A program made the position numbers and the translations under genes. A model generated the notes under the pieces. That model saw only the letters and a list, made by a program, of their open reading frames with translations, ran no database searches and had not been told where the DNA came from. This document shows, piece by piece, positions 1 through 6,237 of a stretch of 6,707 nt of DNA. Position 1 is the first letter of the stretch. Each line of letters begins with the position of its first letter. This DNA comes from DATAUK01 sp036268295 (GTDB lineage Bacteria; Actinomycetota; Actinomycetes; JAFAQI01): contig DATAUK010000020.1 of NCBI GenBank assembly GCA_036268295.1, forward strand, positions 1 to 6,707, in the 5' to 3' direction.

Positions 1-2040
1 TCCACCGGCGCATTGGTCGCGCAGAGCGGTGACGACCAGGACCCGGGAGTGATCCGGGTCGATGACCTGATCCTCGGCAACCTCGGCGTCGCGCCGGGTA
101 CGCCGGTCACCGTCGAGGTCGTCCAGTCGCTTGCCGCCGACCGGATCGTCGTGTCGGGCCCTGATCAGGTCTCGTCGGTGCTGCCGCCGCAGACCGTCCG
201 GCTCGCCTTGCTCGGCAAGGTCGTCTGCCGGGGCGACTCGGTGTCGCTGCTGCAGCAGGACGTCGCGCTTCCGGAAGGGTCGAGCGTCCAGCTGATGGGC
301 CAGGGCCGGCTGCAGCTGCAACAGCTGTTCGGGCAGGCCTGGCAGGGCATGTTGCTGACGGCGGTCGAGGCGCCGACGATCCCGACGGTTGTAACCATGA
401 CCACCGACGTCCAGTGGGCGGGAACCGGCGCCGGTGCCTCTCTGTCTCCGGACGTCGCGACCGTGACGCCGCCCGCCACCGGCGCGGCGGTGGTTACGAC
501 TGCTGAGGCCAAGCAACTGCGTCAGCTCCTCGACGTCGGTCTCGACAACCCTGATCTGCTGACGAAGCTCGGCACCCCGCCGTCCCTCGGCGTACTGGTC
601 AGCGGCCCTTCGGGATGTGGCAAGAACACGATGGTCGGCCAGGTCGCGTCGGCGCTCGGGCTGACCGTGCGTTCGGTGTGGTGTCCGCAGCTTGCGGCCC
701 TCGCCCCGGACAAGGCGGCATCTCAGATCGTGTCGCTCAAGGCGGCGGCACTCGAGGACTCGGGCGCTCGTGAAGTGCTGGTGCTCGATGAGGTCGAGGA
801 TCTGGCGCCCGCCGAGGGTGATGCGCCGCTCGGTGCGGTGCTCGTCGCTGCGGTTCGCGAGCTGGTCGCCGCGGGACGAGCGGTCGTGGCACTGACGGCG
901 ACCCCGGACTCGGTGAGCCGCGACCTCGTTGGACCCTCGATGCTGTCCCACCGCATCCTGATCCCGCTGCCCGATCAGCCGGCGCGTCGCACGCTGCTCG
1001 GCACGATGACGAAATCCGTCGCGTTGGCATCCGATGTGTCTCTCGACGCCCTTGCCGCGAAGACACCAGGCTTCGTCGCTGCGGACCTGGTCGCGCTGGT
1101 CAGTGCCGCTGGTCAGCAGGCCGCAGTGCGGGAGCGGGCGGCACCGACTCCTTCGCCGTGCGTCTGCGCGGCCGATCTCACAGCAGCGCTGGCGACCGTC
1201 CATCCGTCGAGCATGGATGGCCAGCTGCTCGACCCCGGACAGGTCGCCATGTCCGATATCGGCGGCCTGACCGACGTCAAGCAGGTGCTGACCGAGTCGG
1301 TGCTTTGGCCGATCACCAATCCCGATGCATTCACCCGACTCGGCATCGCTCCCACCCACGGCGTCCTGATGTATGGCCCTCCGGGATGTGGCAAGACCTA
1401 TCTCATCAAGGCGCTTGCCCACGACGGCCACGCCAACGTGCTGTCGGTGAAAGGCGCCGAGCTGATGAGCAAGTGGGTCGGCGAGAGCGAGGCCGGCGTA
1501 CGCGAGCTGTTCGCTCGAGCCCGTGGGGCGGCTCCCAGCCTCGTCTTTCTCGACGAGGTCGACGCGTTGGCCCCCGTCCGTGGCGGCGGCTCCGGTGATG
1601 ACGGAGTCGGCGATCGGGTGGTCGCGGCGCTGCTGACCGAGCTCGACGGCATTGATCAGCTTCGTGGCGTGGTCGTCGTCGCGGCGACGAACCGGCCGGA
1701 CATGATCGATCCCGCGCTGCTGCGCCCTGGCCGACTGGAACGGCTGTTGTTCGTGCCGCCACCTGACCAGGCGGCGCGTGCCGCGATCTTCACCTCGGCG
1801 ACGGCGAACACGCCGCTGGACCCAGGAGTGGACCTCGCTGCCCTGGCGGCCCGGACTGACGGCTACTCAGGCGCGGACTGTGCATCGGTGGTCCGGCAGG
1901 CCGCGCTTGCCGCGATGCGGCGCTCGATGGACGCCCCGAGCGTCACGCCTGCCGATATCGAGTCGGCCCTGGCCGTCGTACACCGCTCGCTCGACCCAGC
2001 CCAGGTCGCCAAGCTCGACGCGTTCGCCGCTCGCCGGTGA
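1..2040 (+). CDS. cpa: Cdc48-like double AAA+ ATPase (Cpa type), 5'-truncated by the window
   Basis: This is an ATP-driven protein unfoldase or remodeller of the Cdc48/p97 type. The actinobacterial family member Cpa is known as a proteasome interactor. The frame is open to base 1. A TTG at base 13 is the first possible start, but the N-domain appears to begin mid-fold, so the true start is probably upstream. Numbering from that TTG: residues 1-135 resemble the Cdc48 N-domain; about 165-395 is D1; about 405-660 is D2. D2 has Walker A GPPGCGKT (455-462), pore loop KWVGESE (487-493), Walker B FLDEVD (512-517), sensor Asn560 and arginine fingers R571/R574. D1 keeps Walker B (LDE, 258-260), but Walker A reads GPSGCGKNT (198-206), with Asn after the lysine. 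Its pore-loop aromatic and arginine fingers are not visible. The C-terminus ends AARR, so it lacks an HbYX proteasome-docking tail. Family assignment is firm; the Cpa equivalence is probable. Confidence 0.93.
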   Translation, partial: STGALVAQSGDDQDPGVIRVDDLILGNLGVAPGTPVTVEVVQSLAADRIVVSGPDQVSSVLPPQTVRLALLGKVVCRGDSVSLLQQDVALPEGSSVQLMGQGRLQLQQLFGQAWQGMLLTAVEAPTIPTVVTMTTDVQWAGTGAGASLSPDVATVTPPATGAAVVTTAEAKQLRQLLDVGLDNPDLLTKLGTPPSLGVLVSGPSGCGKNTMVGQVASALGLTVRSVWCPQLAALAPDKAASQIVSLKAAALEDSGAREVLVLDEVEDLAPAEGDAPLGAVLVAAVRELVAAGRAVVALTATPDSVSRDLVGPSMLSHRILIPLPDQPARRTLLGTMTKSVALASDVSLDALAAKTPGFVAADLVALVSAAGQQAAVRERAAPTPSPCVCAADLTAALATVHPSSMDGQLLDPGQVAMSDIGGLTDVKQVLTESVLWPITNPDAFTRLGIAPTHGVLMYGPPGCGKTYLIKALAHDGHANVLSVKGAELMSKWVGESEAGVRELFARARGAAPSLVFLDEVDALAPVRGGGSGDDGVGDRVVAALLTELDGIDQLRGVVVVAATNRPDMIDPALLRPGRLERLLFVPPPDQAARAAIFTSATANTPLDPGVDLAALAARTDGYSGADCASVVRQAALAAMRRSMDAPSVTPADIESALAVVHRSLDPAQVAKLDAFAARR

Positions 2041-2093
2041 GATAGCCCGATCGAGGCATTACACATTTCAGGTGTGGGCGGCATCTTAGAAGC
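2041..2093 (+). other. Short intergenic gap before the sigma factor gene
   Basis: These 53 nt separate the AAA+ stop codon from the GTG of the sigma gene. I see no convincing -35/-10 pair and no strong ribosome binding site; AGAAG lies only two bases or fewer from the GTG. A short imperfect CACA/TGTG symmetry occurs at 2062-2076 but is too weak to call an operator. If the sigma factor autoregulates, its promoter should be here or inside the end of the upstream gene. Confidence 0.4.
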
Positions 2094-2612
2094 GTGACGT
2101 TCGAGGAGTACGCCGCGGCCCGGCTACCCGGCTTGCTCCGATACGCGGTCATCCTGACTGGCGACCACGACCTGGCACAGGACGTCGTCCAGGAGGTGCT
2201 GGCCCGCGCGCAGGTCCGGTGGAACCGGATCTCGCGCGCTGGGTCACCCGACGCCTACGTCCGCCAGATGGTCCTCAACGAGTACTTGTCGTGGCGCCGG
2301 CGGTGGGCGGTTCGCAACATCCAGGCAGTGGGGGAGCGACTCGCCGAGCTCGGCGACCGCAACGGATCCCACCGCGACCATGCGCACGATGTCGTCGAGA
2401 CCGACGACATCTGGGCGCGGCTCGCGACGCTTCCCCGAAAGCAGCGCGCGGTCCTGGTCCTGCGCTACTACGAGCAGCTGTCAGACGGCGAGATCGCCAC
2501 ATTGCTCAGCTGCGCGCAGGCCACGGTCCGCAGCAACGCATCAAAGGCTTTGGCAACCCTGCGGCTCCAAGAGGAGCGGCAGCGAATCCCGGTAGCAGGA
2601 GACGCCCGATGA
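2094..2612 (+). CDS. ECF RNA polymerase sigma factor, SigE-type actinobacterial family
   Basis: A 172-residue extracytoplasmic-function sigma factor that would direct RNA polymerase to a dedicated promoter set. Residues about 4-70 form region 2, with the core-binding helix around DHDLAQDVVQEVLARA (24-39) and a basic tail WRRRWAVR (67-74). Residues about 105-157 form region 4, including LPRKQRAVLVLRYYEQLSDG and a helix-turn-helix around 129-150 (EIATLLSCAQATVRSNASKA). Length and motif spacing match the SigE-family ECF factors common in actinobacteria. GTG at 2094 is the only common start codon between the in-frame stop at 2043 and region 2. The last bases overlap the next gene as ATGA, a classic sigma/anti-sigma arrangement that implies translational coupling. 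Family call is firm; the stimulus and promoter targets are unknown. Confidence 0.94.
   Translation: MTFEEYAAARLPGLLRYAVILTGDHDLAQDVVQEVLARAQVRWNRISRAGSPDAYVRQMVLNEYLSWRRRWAVRNIQAVGERLAELGDRNGSHRDHAHDVVETDDIWARLATLPRKQRAVLVLRYYEQLSDGEIATLLSCAQATVRSNASKALATLRLQEERQRIPVAGDAR
2597..2602 (+). promoter_or_regulatory. Shine-Dalgarno site for the membrane-anchored repeat protein
   Basis: AGGAGA lies six bases before the ATG at 2609, inside the end of the sigma gene. It is the clearest ribosome binding site in the window. It decides the start of the downstream gene against a much longer upstream extension of the same open frame, which would overlap the sigma factor almost completely. Confidence 0.85.
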
Positions 2613-3601
2613 ACCCCGATCTTCACCAGCTGGACGAGACCTTCTCCTCACGCGAAGGGCTTGCACCCGATGCCGACTCGGTGCTCGCCAAGTCCCACGA
2701 GATTGCCCGCCACCTCAAGCGGCGCCAGTGGGCGGTACGCGCGACCGGAAGTGGCGTACTCGCCGCGGGTCTGCTCGCCGGTGGCCTCGTGATCCCGCAC
2801 GCGCTACAGCACTCCACGCACAACGCGGTTGTGCAGGAGGGCACCAACAACGGGTTGGCGTCACCGAAGGACACCGCGTCCTCGCCGATCGCGACGGCGT
2901 CCGCGGAGGACCCGCTGACCGCGTACTTCGACGCGGGCTACAACTACGCCGACGCGCAGCAGCTCGCGCAGCTGTGGCACGAGTCGGGTCTGGACGCGAT
3001 CGGCAACGTGAAGACCGAGGCGGGTCAGAAGCTGATCAAGGGCCAGACGCTGCCGATCCCGCCGAGCGGCACCCCCGCGTCGCCGCAGGGGGTCGCGATG
3101 GAGGCGTTCTGGAACGCCGGCTACGACTACACCGATGCGCAGACGCTTGGTCAGATGTGGCATGAGACCGATCTCGTCCAGATCAAGACCGAGGCGGGTA
3201 CGAAGCTCGAGCAGGGTCAGTCGCTGCCGATCCCGCCGAGCGGTGGCGCGTCGACTCCGACGAACAGCCCGGACGACAACGCGGTCAACGCGTTCTTCGC
3301 GGCCGGTTACACCTATGACGACGCCGTGCAGCTCGCACAGACCTGGAACACCGCCGACCCCTACCACGCCAAGATCGAGGGTGGGCAGAAGCTCGAGCAG
3401 GGCCAGACCCTGCCGATCCAGCCGAGCGGCACATCGGAGTCGGACACCCAGAAGGCGATCGACGCGTTCTTCTCGGCTGGTTACGACTACGCCGACGCGC
3501 AGCAGCTCGCGACGATGTGGCACGAGACCGACATCACGCAGGTGAAGGCCGAGGCCGGCCAGAAGCTGGAGAACGGTCAGACCCTGCCGGTTTCCCCTTG
3601 A
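2609..3601 (+). CDS. Single-pass membrane protein with four extracytoplasmic repeats, putative anti-sigma factor
   Basis: A 330-residue protein I cannot assign to a named family. Residues 1-44 would be cytoplasmic and end in a basic patch (HLKRRQWAVR, 35-44). Residues about 45-66 form one hydrophobic helix, giving an N-in, C-out topology. Residues 67-101 are a Ser/Thr/Ala-rich linker. Four repeats of about 50 residues follow (103-154, 164-212, 226-274, 284-330), with the pattern AGYxYxDAxxLAxxW, then KxExGxKLxxGQ(T/S)LP(I/V). Repeats are joined by short Pro/Ser/Thr linkers. The protein has no cysteine, so it cannot carry the HxxxCxxC zinc anti-sigma motif. Role is inferred from position: the start overlaps the sigma gene by ATGA with a good ribosome binding site. 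The short cytoplasmic part would hold the sigma factor and the outer part would sense a signal. It could instead be a target rather than a regulator of the sigma factor. Confidence 0.85.
   Translation: MNPDLHQLDETFSSREGLAPDADSVLAKSHEIARHLKRRQWAVRATGSGVLAAGLLAGGLVIPHALQHSTHNAVVQEGTNNGLASPKDTASSPIATASAEDPLTAYFDAGYNYADAQQLAQLWHESGLDAIGNVKTEAGQKLIKGQTLPIPPSGTPASPQGVAMEAFWNAGYDYTDAQTLGQMWHETDLVQIKTEAGTKLEQGQSLPIPPSGGASTPTNSPDDNAVNAFFAAGYTYDDAVQLAQTWNTADPYHAKIEGGQKLEQGQTLPIQPSGTSESDTQKAIDAFFSAGYDYADAQQLATMWHETDITQVKAEAGQKLENGQTLPVSP
2943..2968 (+). repeat. 26-nt direct repeat, copy 1 (repeat unit 1)
   Basis: This stretch is identical base for base to 3486-3511 in repeat unit 4. It encodes YADAQQLA. 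A second identical pair of 22 nt joins units 1 and 2, at 3048-3069 and 3222-3243, encoding LPIPPSG. Conservation at synonymous positions suggests fairly recent unit duplication or gene conversion, although strong codon bias contributes. Confidence 0.85.
3486..3511 (+). repeat. 26-nt direct repeat, copy 2 (repeat unit 4)
   Basis: An exact copy of 2943-2968, about 540 nt downstream. Recombination between the two would remove three of the four repeat units in frame, so unit number could vary among strains. Confidence 0.85.
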
Positions 3602-3628
3602 TCCGGCCTTTGTAGCGACACTGTCTTT

Positions 3629-4663
3629 GTGACGCAGCCGCTCCGCCAGCGCATCGGCTTTGAGCTCGAGCTCCTCGCACCGCGGGGATCGAGCCGCCGA
3701 GTGCTCGCGGAGCGGCTTGCTGCTGATTGCCACGGCGAGGTGCGACCGATGTGGCATCTCGATAGCGAGCCGGTGCCGCTCGAGTCACTCGGCGGACGTT
3801 TTCTGCACCTGACGCATGGCTTCGAGGTGCTCCGCCCAACCGGCGAGCAGCTGTGCACCCTCGTCGATGACATCACGATCAGCGCCGATCTGGACCCGAC
3901 CGCCGCCGCGGTCCCGGGCTGGCATCGCCTGCTCACCGACGACCTGCGATTGGCCCGGCTCCTCGAGCAGCAGTGCAACCCGGCCGCGTCGATTGAAGAG
4001 GTGCTCGATTCGATCGCGGCACTACTGGGAGAGCGTGTCGAGACCGTCGGCAACGTTCGCCGGCTCGATGCCGGCGGAGCGACTGTCGTACTAGCCGCGC
4101 CGGCCGGCGGCGAGCGCGAACGGCCGTGCGAGATCGTCACGCCGCCGTTGCGGATCAACCATCGCGAGGCGCTCGCCGAGCTGCTCGTCCCGGCCCGCGA
4201 CCTTGGCTTCGCAGTGCCGGTCGAGGCAGCCGTGCATCTCCACGTCGACGGCGCGGCGTACCGCGACCCAGCGGTGCTGGCGAACCTGGTCCGGCTGTTC
4301 GGCTACTGGCGCGAGCCGCTGCGCGAGCTGCTCGGCACCAACCCGGAGTGCCGCCGGCTCAAGCCGTTGCCGTCGGAGCTGGTCGACGCTGCCGAGGGTC
4401 GCCCGACGTACGAGGAGCTGCAGGCGGCCGCGAAGGCGGGCGGGCTGACGAAGTTCTTCGACGTGAACCTCACGCAGCTGTTCCGCGACGACCCGATCCG
4501 CGACACCGTCGAGATCCGCATCCTGCCGGGATCCATCGACGCCGACGACGTGGTCAAGCGGGCGCAGATCGTCGAGCGGCTCCTCGAGCGATGTGTCGAT
4601 CCGACGCCGATTCCTCGTCCGGGCGACCCCGCCGACCCATTCCGCATCCTCCTTCGGGCGTAG
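3629..4663 (+). CDS. Amidoligase-family enzyme (Amidoligase_2, glutamine synthetase/GCS-like fold)
   Basis: A 344-residue predicted ATP-dependent carboxylate-amine ligase, a family thought to form amide bonds on peptides or small metabolites; its substrate is unknown. Hallmarks are in the expected order: GFELEL (10-15), whose glutamates E12 and E14 should bind metal; CEIVTPPL (167-174); E199 and the HLH pair (H203, H205) in VEAAVHLHVDG (198-208); FFDVNLTQLF (276-285); and TVEIRILPGS (293-302) with E295 and R297. No signal peptide or membrane segment is visible, so it should be cytoplasmic. GTG at 3629 is the only common start between the in-frame stop at 3599 and GFELEL, yet no Shine-Dalgarno is seen. 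It begins 27 nt after the repeat protein and ends 16 nt before the NTF2-fold gene, so it probably shares an operon. The family call is strong; the role is open. Confidence 0.88.
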   Translation: MTQPLRQRIGFELELLAPRGSSRRVLAERLAADCHGEVRPMWHLDSEPVPLESLGGRFLHLTHGFEVLRPTGEQLCTLVDDITISADLDPTAAAVPGWHRLLTDDLRLARLLEQQCNPAASIEEVLDSIAALLGERVETVGNVRRLDAGGATVVLAAPAGGERERPCEIVTPPLRINHREALAELLVPARDLGFAVPVEAAVHLHVDGAAYRDPAVLANLVRLFGYWREPLRELLGTNPECRRLKPLPSELVDAAEGRPTYEELQAAAKAGGLTKFFDVNLTQLFRDDPIRDTVEIRILPGSIDADDVVKRAQIVERLLERCVDPTPIPRPGDPADPFRILLRA

Positions 4664-4679
4664 TAACCGGGTCGATGCC

Positions 4680-5102
4680 ATGGGTGGGACGATCACCGAT
4701 GTGATCGATGAACTGGTACCGCGGTGGCATGCGTTCCTTGCGGCCGGAGGGGCCGAGCAGCTCAGCGAGCTGCTTGCCGACGACGTCATCTTCTACTCGC
4801 CGGTGGTCTTCACGCCGCAGCGCGGCAAGGAAGTCACCTCGATGTATCTGCTCGCCGCCAAGCAGGTGCTGGGTGGCGGACCCGACGGCGAGTTCCGCTA
4901 CGCGAAGCAGGTGCTCGCCGGCGACACCGCGGTTCTTGAGTTCGAGACCTCGCTCGGCGGCAAGTACGTCAACGGCGTCGACATCATCAGGTGTGACGAA
5001 GCCGGCCAGATCGTGGAGTTCCGCGTGATGATCCGGCCGCTGCAGGCGATCAACGCCATCCACGAGGCAATGGGCGCAATGCTCGAGTCGCTCAAAGGCT
5101 GA
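4680..5102 (+). CDS. NTF2/SnoaL-like fold protein
   Basis: A 140-residue protein with the look of the NTF2-like (SnoaL-type) superfamily, cone-shaped alpha+beta barrels used as small-molecule isomerases, cyclases, hydratases or as non-catalytic binding domains. Visible signs are an N-terminal helix (ITDVIDELVPRWHAFLAAGG, 5-24), the typical LLADDVIFYSPV segment (31-42), and the C-terminal strand pair GVDIIRCDEAGQIVEFRVMI (99-118). I chose ATG at 4680, 16 nt after the amidoligase stop. An in-frame GTG at 4701 is an alternative, and an open extension back to 4593 would overlap the amidoligase and is unlikely. Neither start has a strong ribosome binding site. The gene lies 6 nt before the hotdog gene, suggesting a shared transcript. 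Superfamily is likely; the reaction, if any, cannot be read from the sequence. Confidence 0.85.
   Translation: MGGTITDVIDELVPRWHAFLAAGGAEQLSELLADDVIFYSPVVFTPQRGKEVTSMYLLAAKQVLGGGPDGEFRYAKQVLAGDTAVLEFETSLGGKYVNGVDIIRCDEAGQIVEFRVMIRPLQAINAIHEAMGAMLESLKG
5094..5098 (+). promoter_or_regulatory. Ribosome binding site for the hotdog dehydratase-like gene
   Basis: AAAGG lies ten bases before the GTG at 5109 and inside the last codons of the NTF2-fold gene. It supports that GTG start and close coupling of the two genes. Confidence 0.55.
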
Positions 5103-5114
5103 TCACTAGTGATC
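5101..5114 (+). repeat. 14-bp perfect palindrome over a stop/start junction
   Basis: GATCACTAGTGATC reads the same on both strands. It spans the stop of the NTF2-fold gene (5100-5102) and the GTG of the next gene (5109-5111). It contains CTAG, a rare tetramer in many high-GC genomes. It could be a protein-binding site or a weak hairpin at the start codon, but a palindrome of this length is expected by chance about once in every two or three windows of this size. Confidence 0.5.
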
Positions 5115-5933
5115 GTTGAGCCGTTCCTTGTCGCCTCGCTTGCCGCGCTGTTCGACGACGGGCTTCCAGCTCCGCAGCCCGGCGAGCCGTTGCCGCCGTA
5201 CTGGCACCTTGCCGCCTGCGCGACTCCGGCGGCGACGACTGAGCTCGGTCCCGACGGCCATCCGAGGAGCGGGATTCTCACGCCACCGGCTGACCTGCCA
5301 CGCCGGATGTTCGCCGGCGGCGGTCTGCAGGTTGCTCAGCCGATCCACGTCGGGGAACACCTCGAGGAGCAGGCGTTCGTCGAGGAGACACGCAACAAGA
5401 TCGGGCGGTCCGGCCCGCTCCGGTTCGTCACCGTCGCGCATCGTTTCCTACGGAACGATGGGGCCGTCGTCCACGTCGAACGACAGCGGATCGTCTACCG
5501 CGCGGCCAGGGCTGACACCGCAACGGCGACTGAGGCGCGACCTCCGCATGTCCGGCAGGAGCGACTGCTGACGCCCGGCTCAGACCGTCTTCGAGCCACG
5601 CTGTGCGCGGACCCGGTGGCGTTGCAGCGCTTCTCCGCACTGACGAGCAACGCGCATCGGATCCACTATGACCACCCCTACGTCACGACAGAAGAGGGCT
5701 ATCCGGATCTCGTCGTACACGGCCCGCTGCTGTTGCTCTCACTGCTGGAGCTGCTGCGACTCGACGACCCAAGCCACCGCGTCACCGACGTGGACTTCAC
5801 GGCGAGCGCGCCGGCGTTCTGCGGCGACGAGGTCGAGCTGATCGGTACGCCAGACGGCGACCAGGTCGTCTTGCAAGCCTTGATCGAAGACACCGTCGCG
5901 ATGACGGTGAACGCGCGGTTAGCTCAGGGCTAG
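5109..5933 (+). CDS. HTD2/MaoC-like double-hotdog hydratase/dehydratase family protein
   Basis: A 274-residue protein resembling the HTD2 and mesaconyl-C4-CoA hydratase group, which hydrate or dehydrate acyl thioesters (CoA or ACP). The N-terminal half carries the family pattern LPPYWHLA (28-35), then RRMFAGGGLQVAQPIHVGE (65-83), a hotdog without clear catalytic residues. The C-terminal hotdog has NAHRIHYD (181-188) and EGYPDLVVHGPLLLLSLLE (196-214). His186 matches the catalytic histidine of MaoC-type hydratases. The position usually held by Asp in the R-hydratase signature is Asn181, which I recall as usual for the HTD2 group. The GTG start follows the upstream stop by 6 nt and has AAAGG ten bases ahead. 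No targeting signal is seen. It is the last gene of the apparent + strand operon. Family call is firm; the substrate is unknown, and the amidoligase and NTF2-fold neighbours suggest specialised rather than primary fatty-acid metabolism. Confidence 0.88.
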   Translation: MIVEPFLVASLAALFDDGLPAPQPGEPLPPYWHLAACATPAATTELGPDGHPRSGILTPPADLPRRMFAGGGLQVAQPIHVGEHLEEQAFVEETRNKIGRSGPLRFVTVAHRFLRNDGAVVHVERQRIVYRAARADTATATEARPPHVRQERLLTPGSDRLRATLCADPVALQRFSALTSNAHRIHYDHPYVTTEEGYPDLVVHGPLLLLSLLELLRLDDPSHRVTDVDFTASAPAFCGDEVELIGTPDGDQVVLQALIEDTVAMTVNARLAQG

Positions 5934-6237
5934 TCCACGCGGACCGTCAGGGGCTACCCCAGTTCGGAGCTATATGGGGTGGTAGCCCGCGAGTTGTTGC
6001 GTAGAGCAGGATGCGACCAACGAGCAGACGATCGCCAGAACGACGGACTCGACGCGGACCCGCCGTCGGAAAGCATCGCGCCGGGCTCACCGCCGAGCAC
6101 TTCACTTCGTCGATGCCACCGAAGTCGCCGTTCGGCACCGCCTGCATTCCCTACGGTCATGACGCCATCAAACCGGATCACTCGTAGCGGTGGCCCGGGC
6201 GGATCGAGCAGCCGTCGTGTAGCTGGCACTTGGTCGG
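5934..6237. other. Intergenic region between converging genes, no confident gene
   Basis: About 300 nt between the hotdog gene and the stop of the HNH gene. It holds a candidate terminator hairpin near its left end. Two small opposed open frames are visible: 58 residues on + at 6011-6187 and 66 residues on - at 5947-6147. Neither has a properly spaced ribosome binding site or a recognisable domain. I see no tRNA, CRISPR or insertion-sequence end. It may contain decayed sequence next to the HNH gene. Confidence 0.5.
5951..5988 (+). terminator. Candidate hairpin terminator after the hotdog gene
   Basis: GGGCTACC (5951-5958) pairs perfectly with GGTAGCCC (5981-5988) across a 22-nt loop, starting 17 nt after the stop codon. 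There is no T-run after it, which is common for actinobacterial terminators but also weakens the call. The loop is long. Confidence 0.4.

Larger units (their letters stand above)
2915..3598 (+). repeat. Four tandem protein repeats of about 50 residues
   Basis: The repeats lie at 2915-3070, 3098-3244, 3284-3430 and 3458-3598. Each has an aromatic-rich start (A-F/Y-F/W-x-A-G-Y-x-Y), an Asp-Ala followed by a helix ending in Trp, a KxExGxKL segment, and the ending GQ(T/S)LP(I/V). Repeat 3 is the most diverged: NTADPYH replaces the HETD-type segment and IEGG replaces TEAG. The last repeat ends at the stop codon. The array is protein-level, with some stretches also identical in DNA. Confidence 0.92.

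Noticed and set aside
2059..2087. TTACAC and CATCTT as a -35/-10 promoter before the sigma gene
   Set aside because: The hexamers match the consensus at only about two and three of six positions, which is not above chance.
2219..2608. Long upstream extension of the repeat protein frame (to a possible 460 residues)
   Set aside because: It would overlap almost the whole sigma factor gene. Its translation is Arg/Pro-rich with no domain, and the strong ribosome binding site and ATG at 2609 mark the true start.
2861..3757. 298-residue open frame on the - strand
   Set aside because: It is antisense to the repeat array and the start of the amidoligase gene. Its Arg/Leu-rich repetitive translation simply mirrors the repeats on the + strand.
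4593..4679. N-terminal extension of the NTF2-fold protein
   Set aside because: It would overlap the conserved C-terminus of the amidoligase and adds an Arg/Ser/Thr-rich stretch not expected in this fold.
4091..4789. 232-residue open frame on the - strand
   Set aside because: It is antisense to the amidoligase and NTF2-fold genes, has a biased Arg-rich translation and no recognisable domain; it is a high-GC shadow.
6160..6237. Possible tRNA or attachment site next to the HNH gene
   Set aside because: No cloverleaf, CCA-like end or T-loop motif could be found, and no direct repeat flanks the gene.
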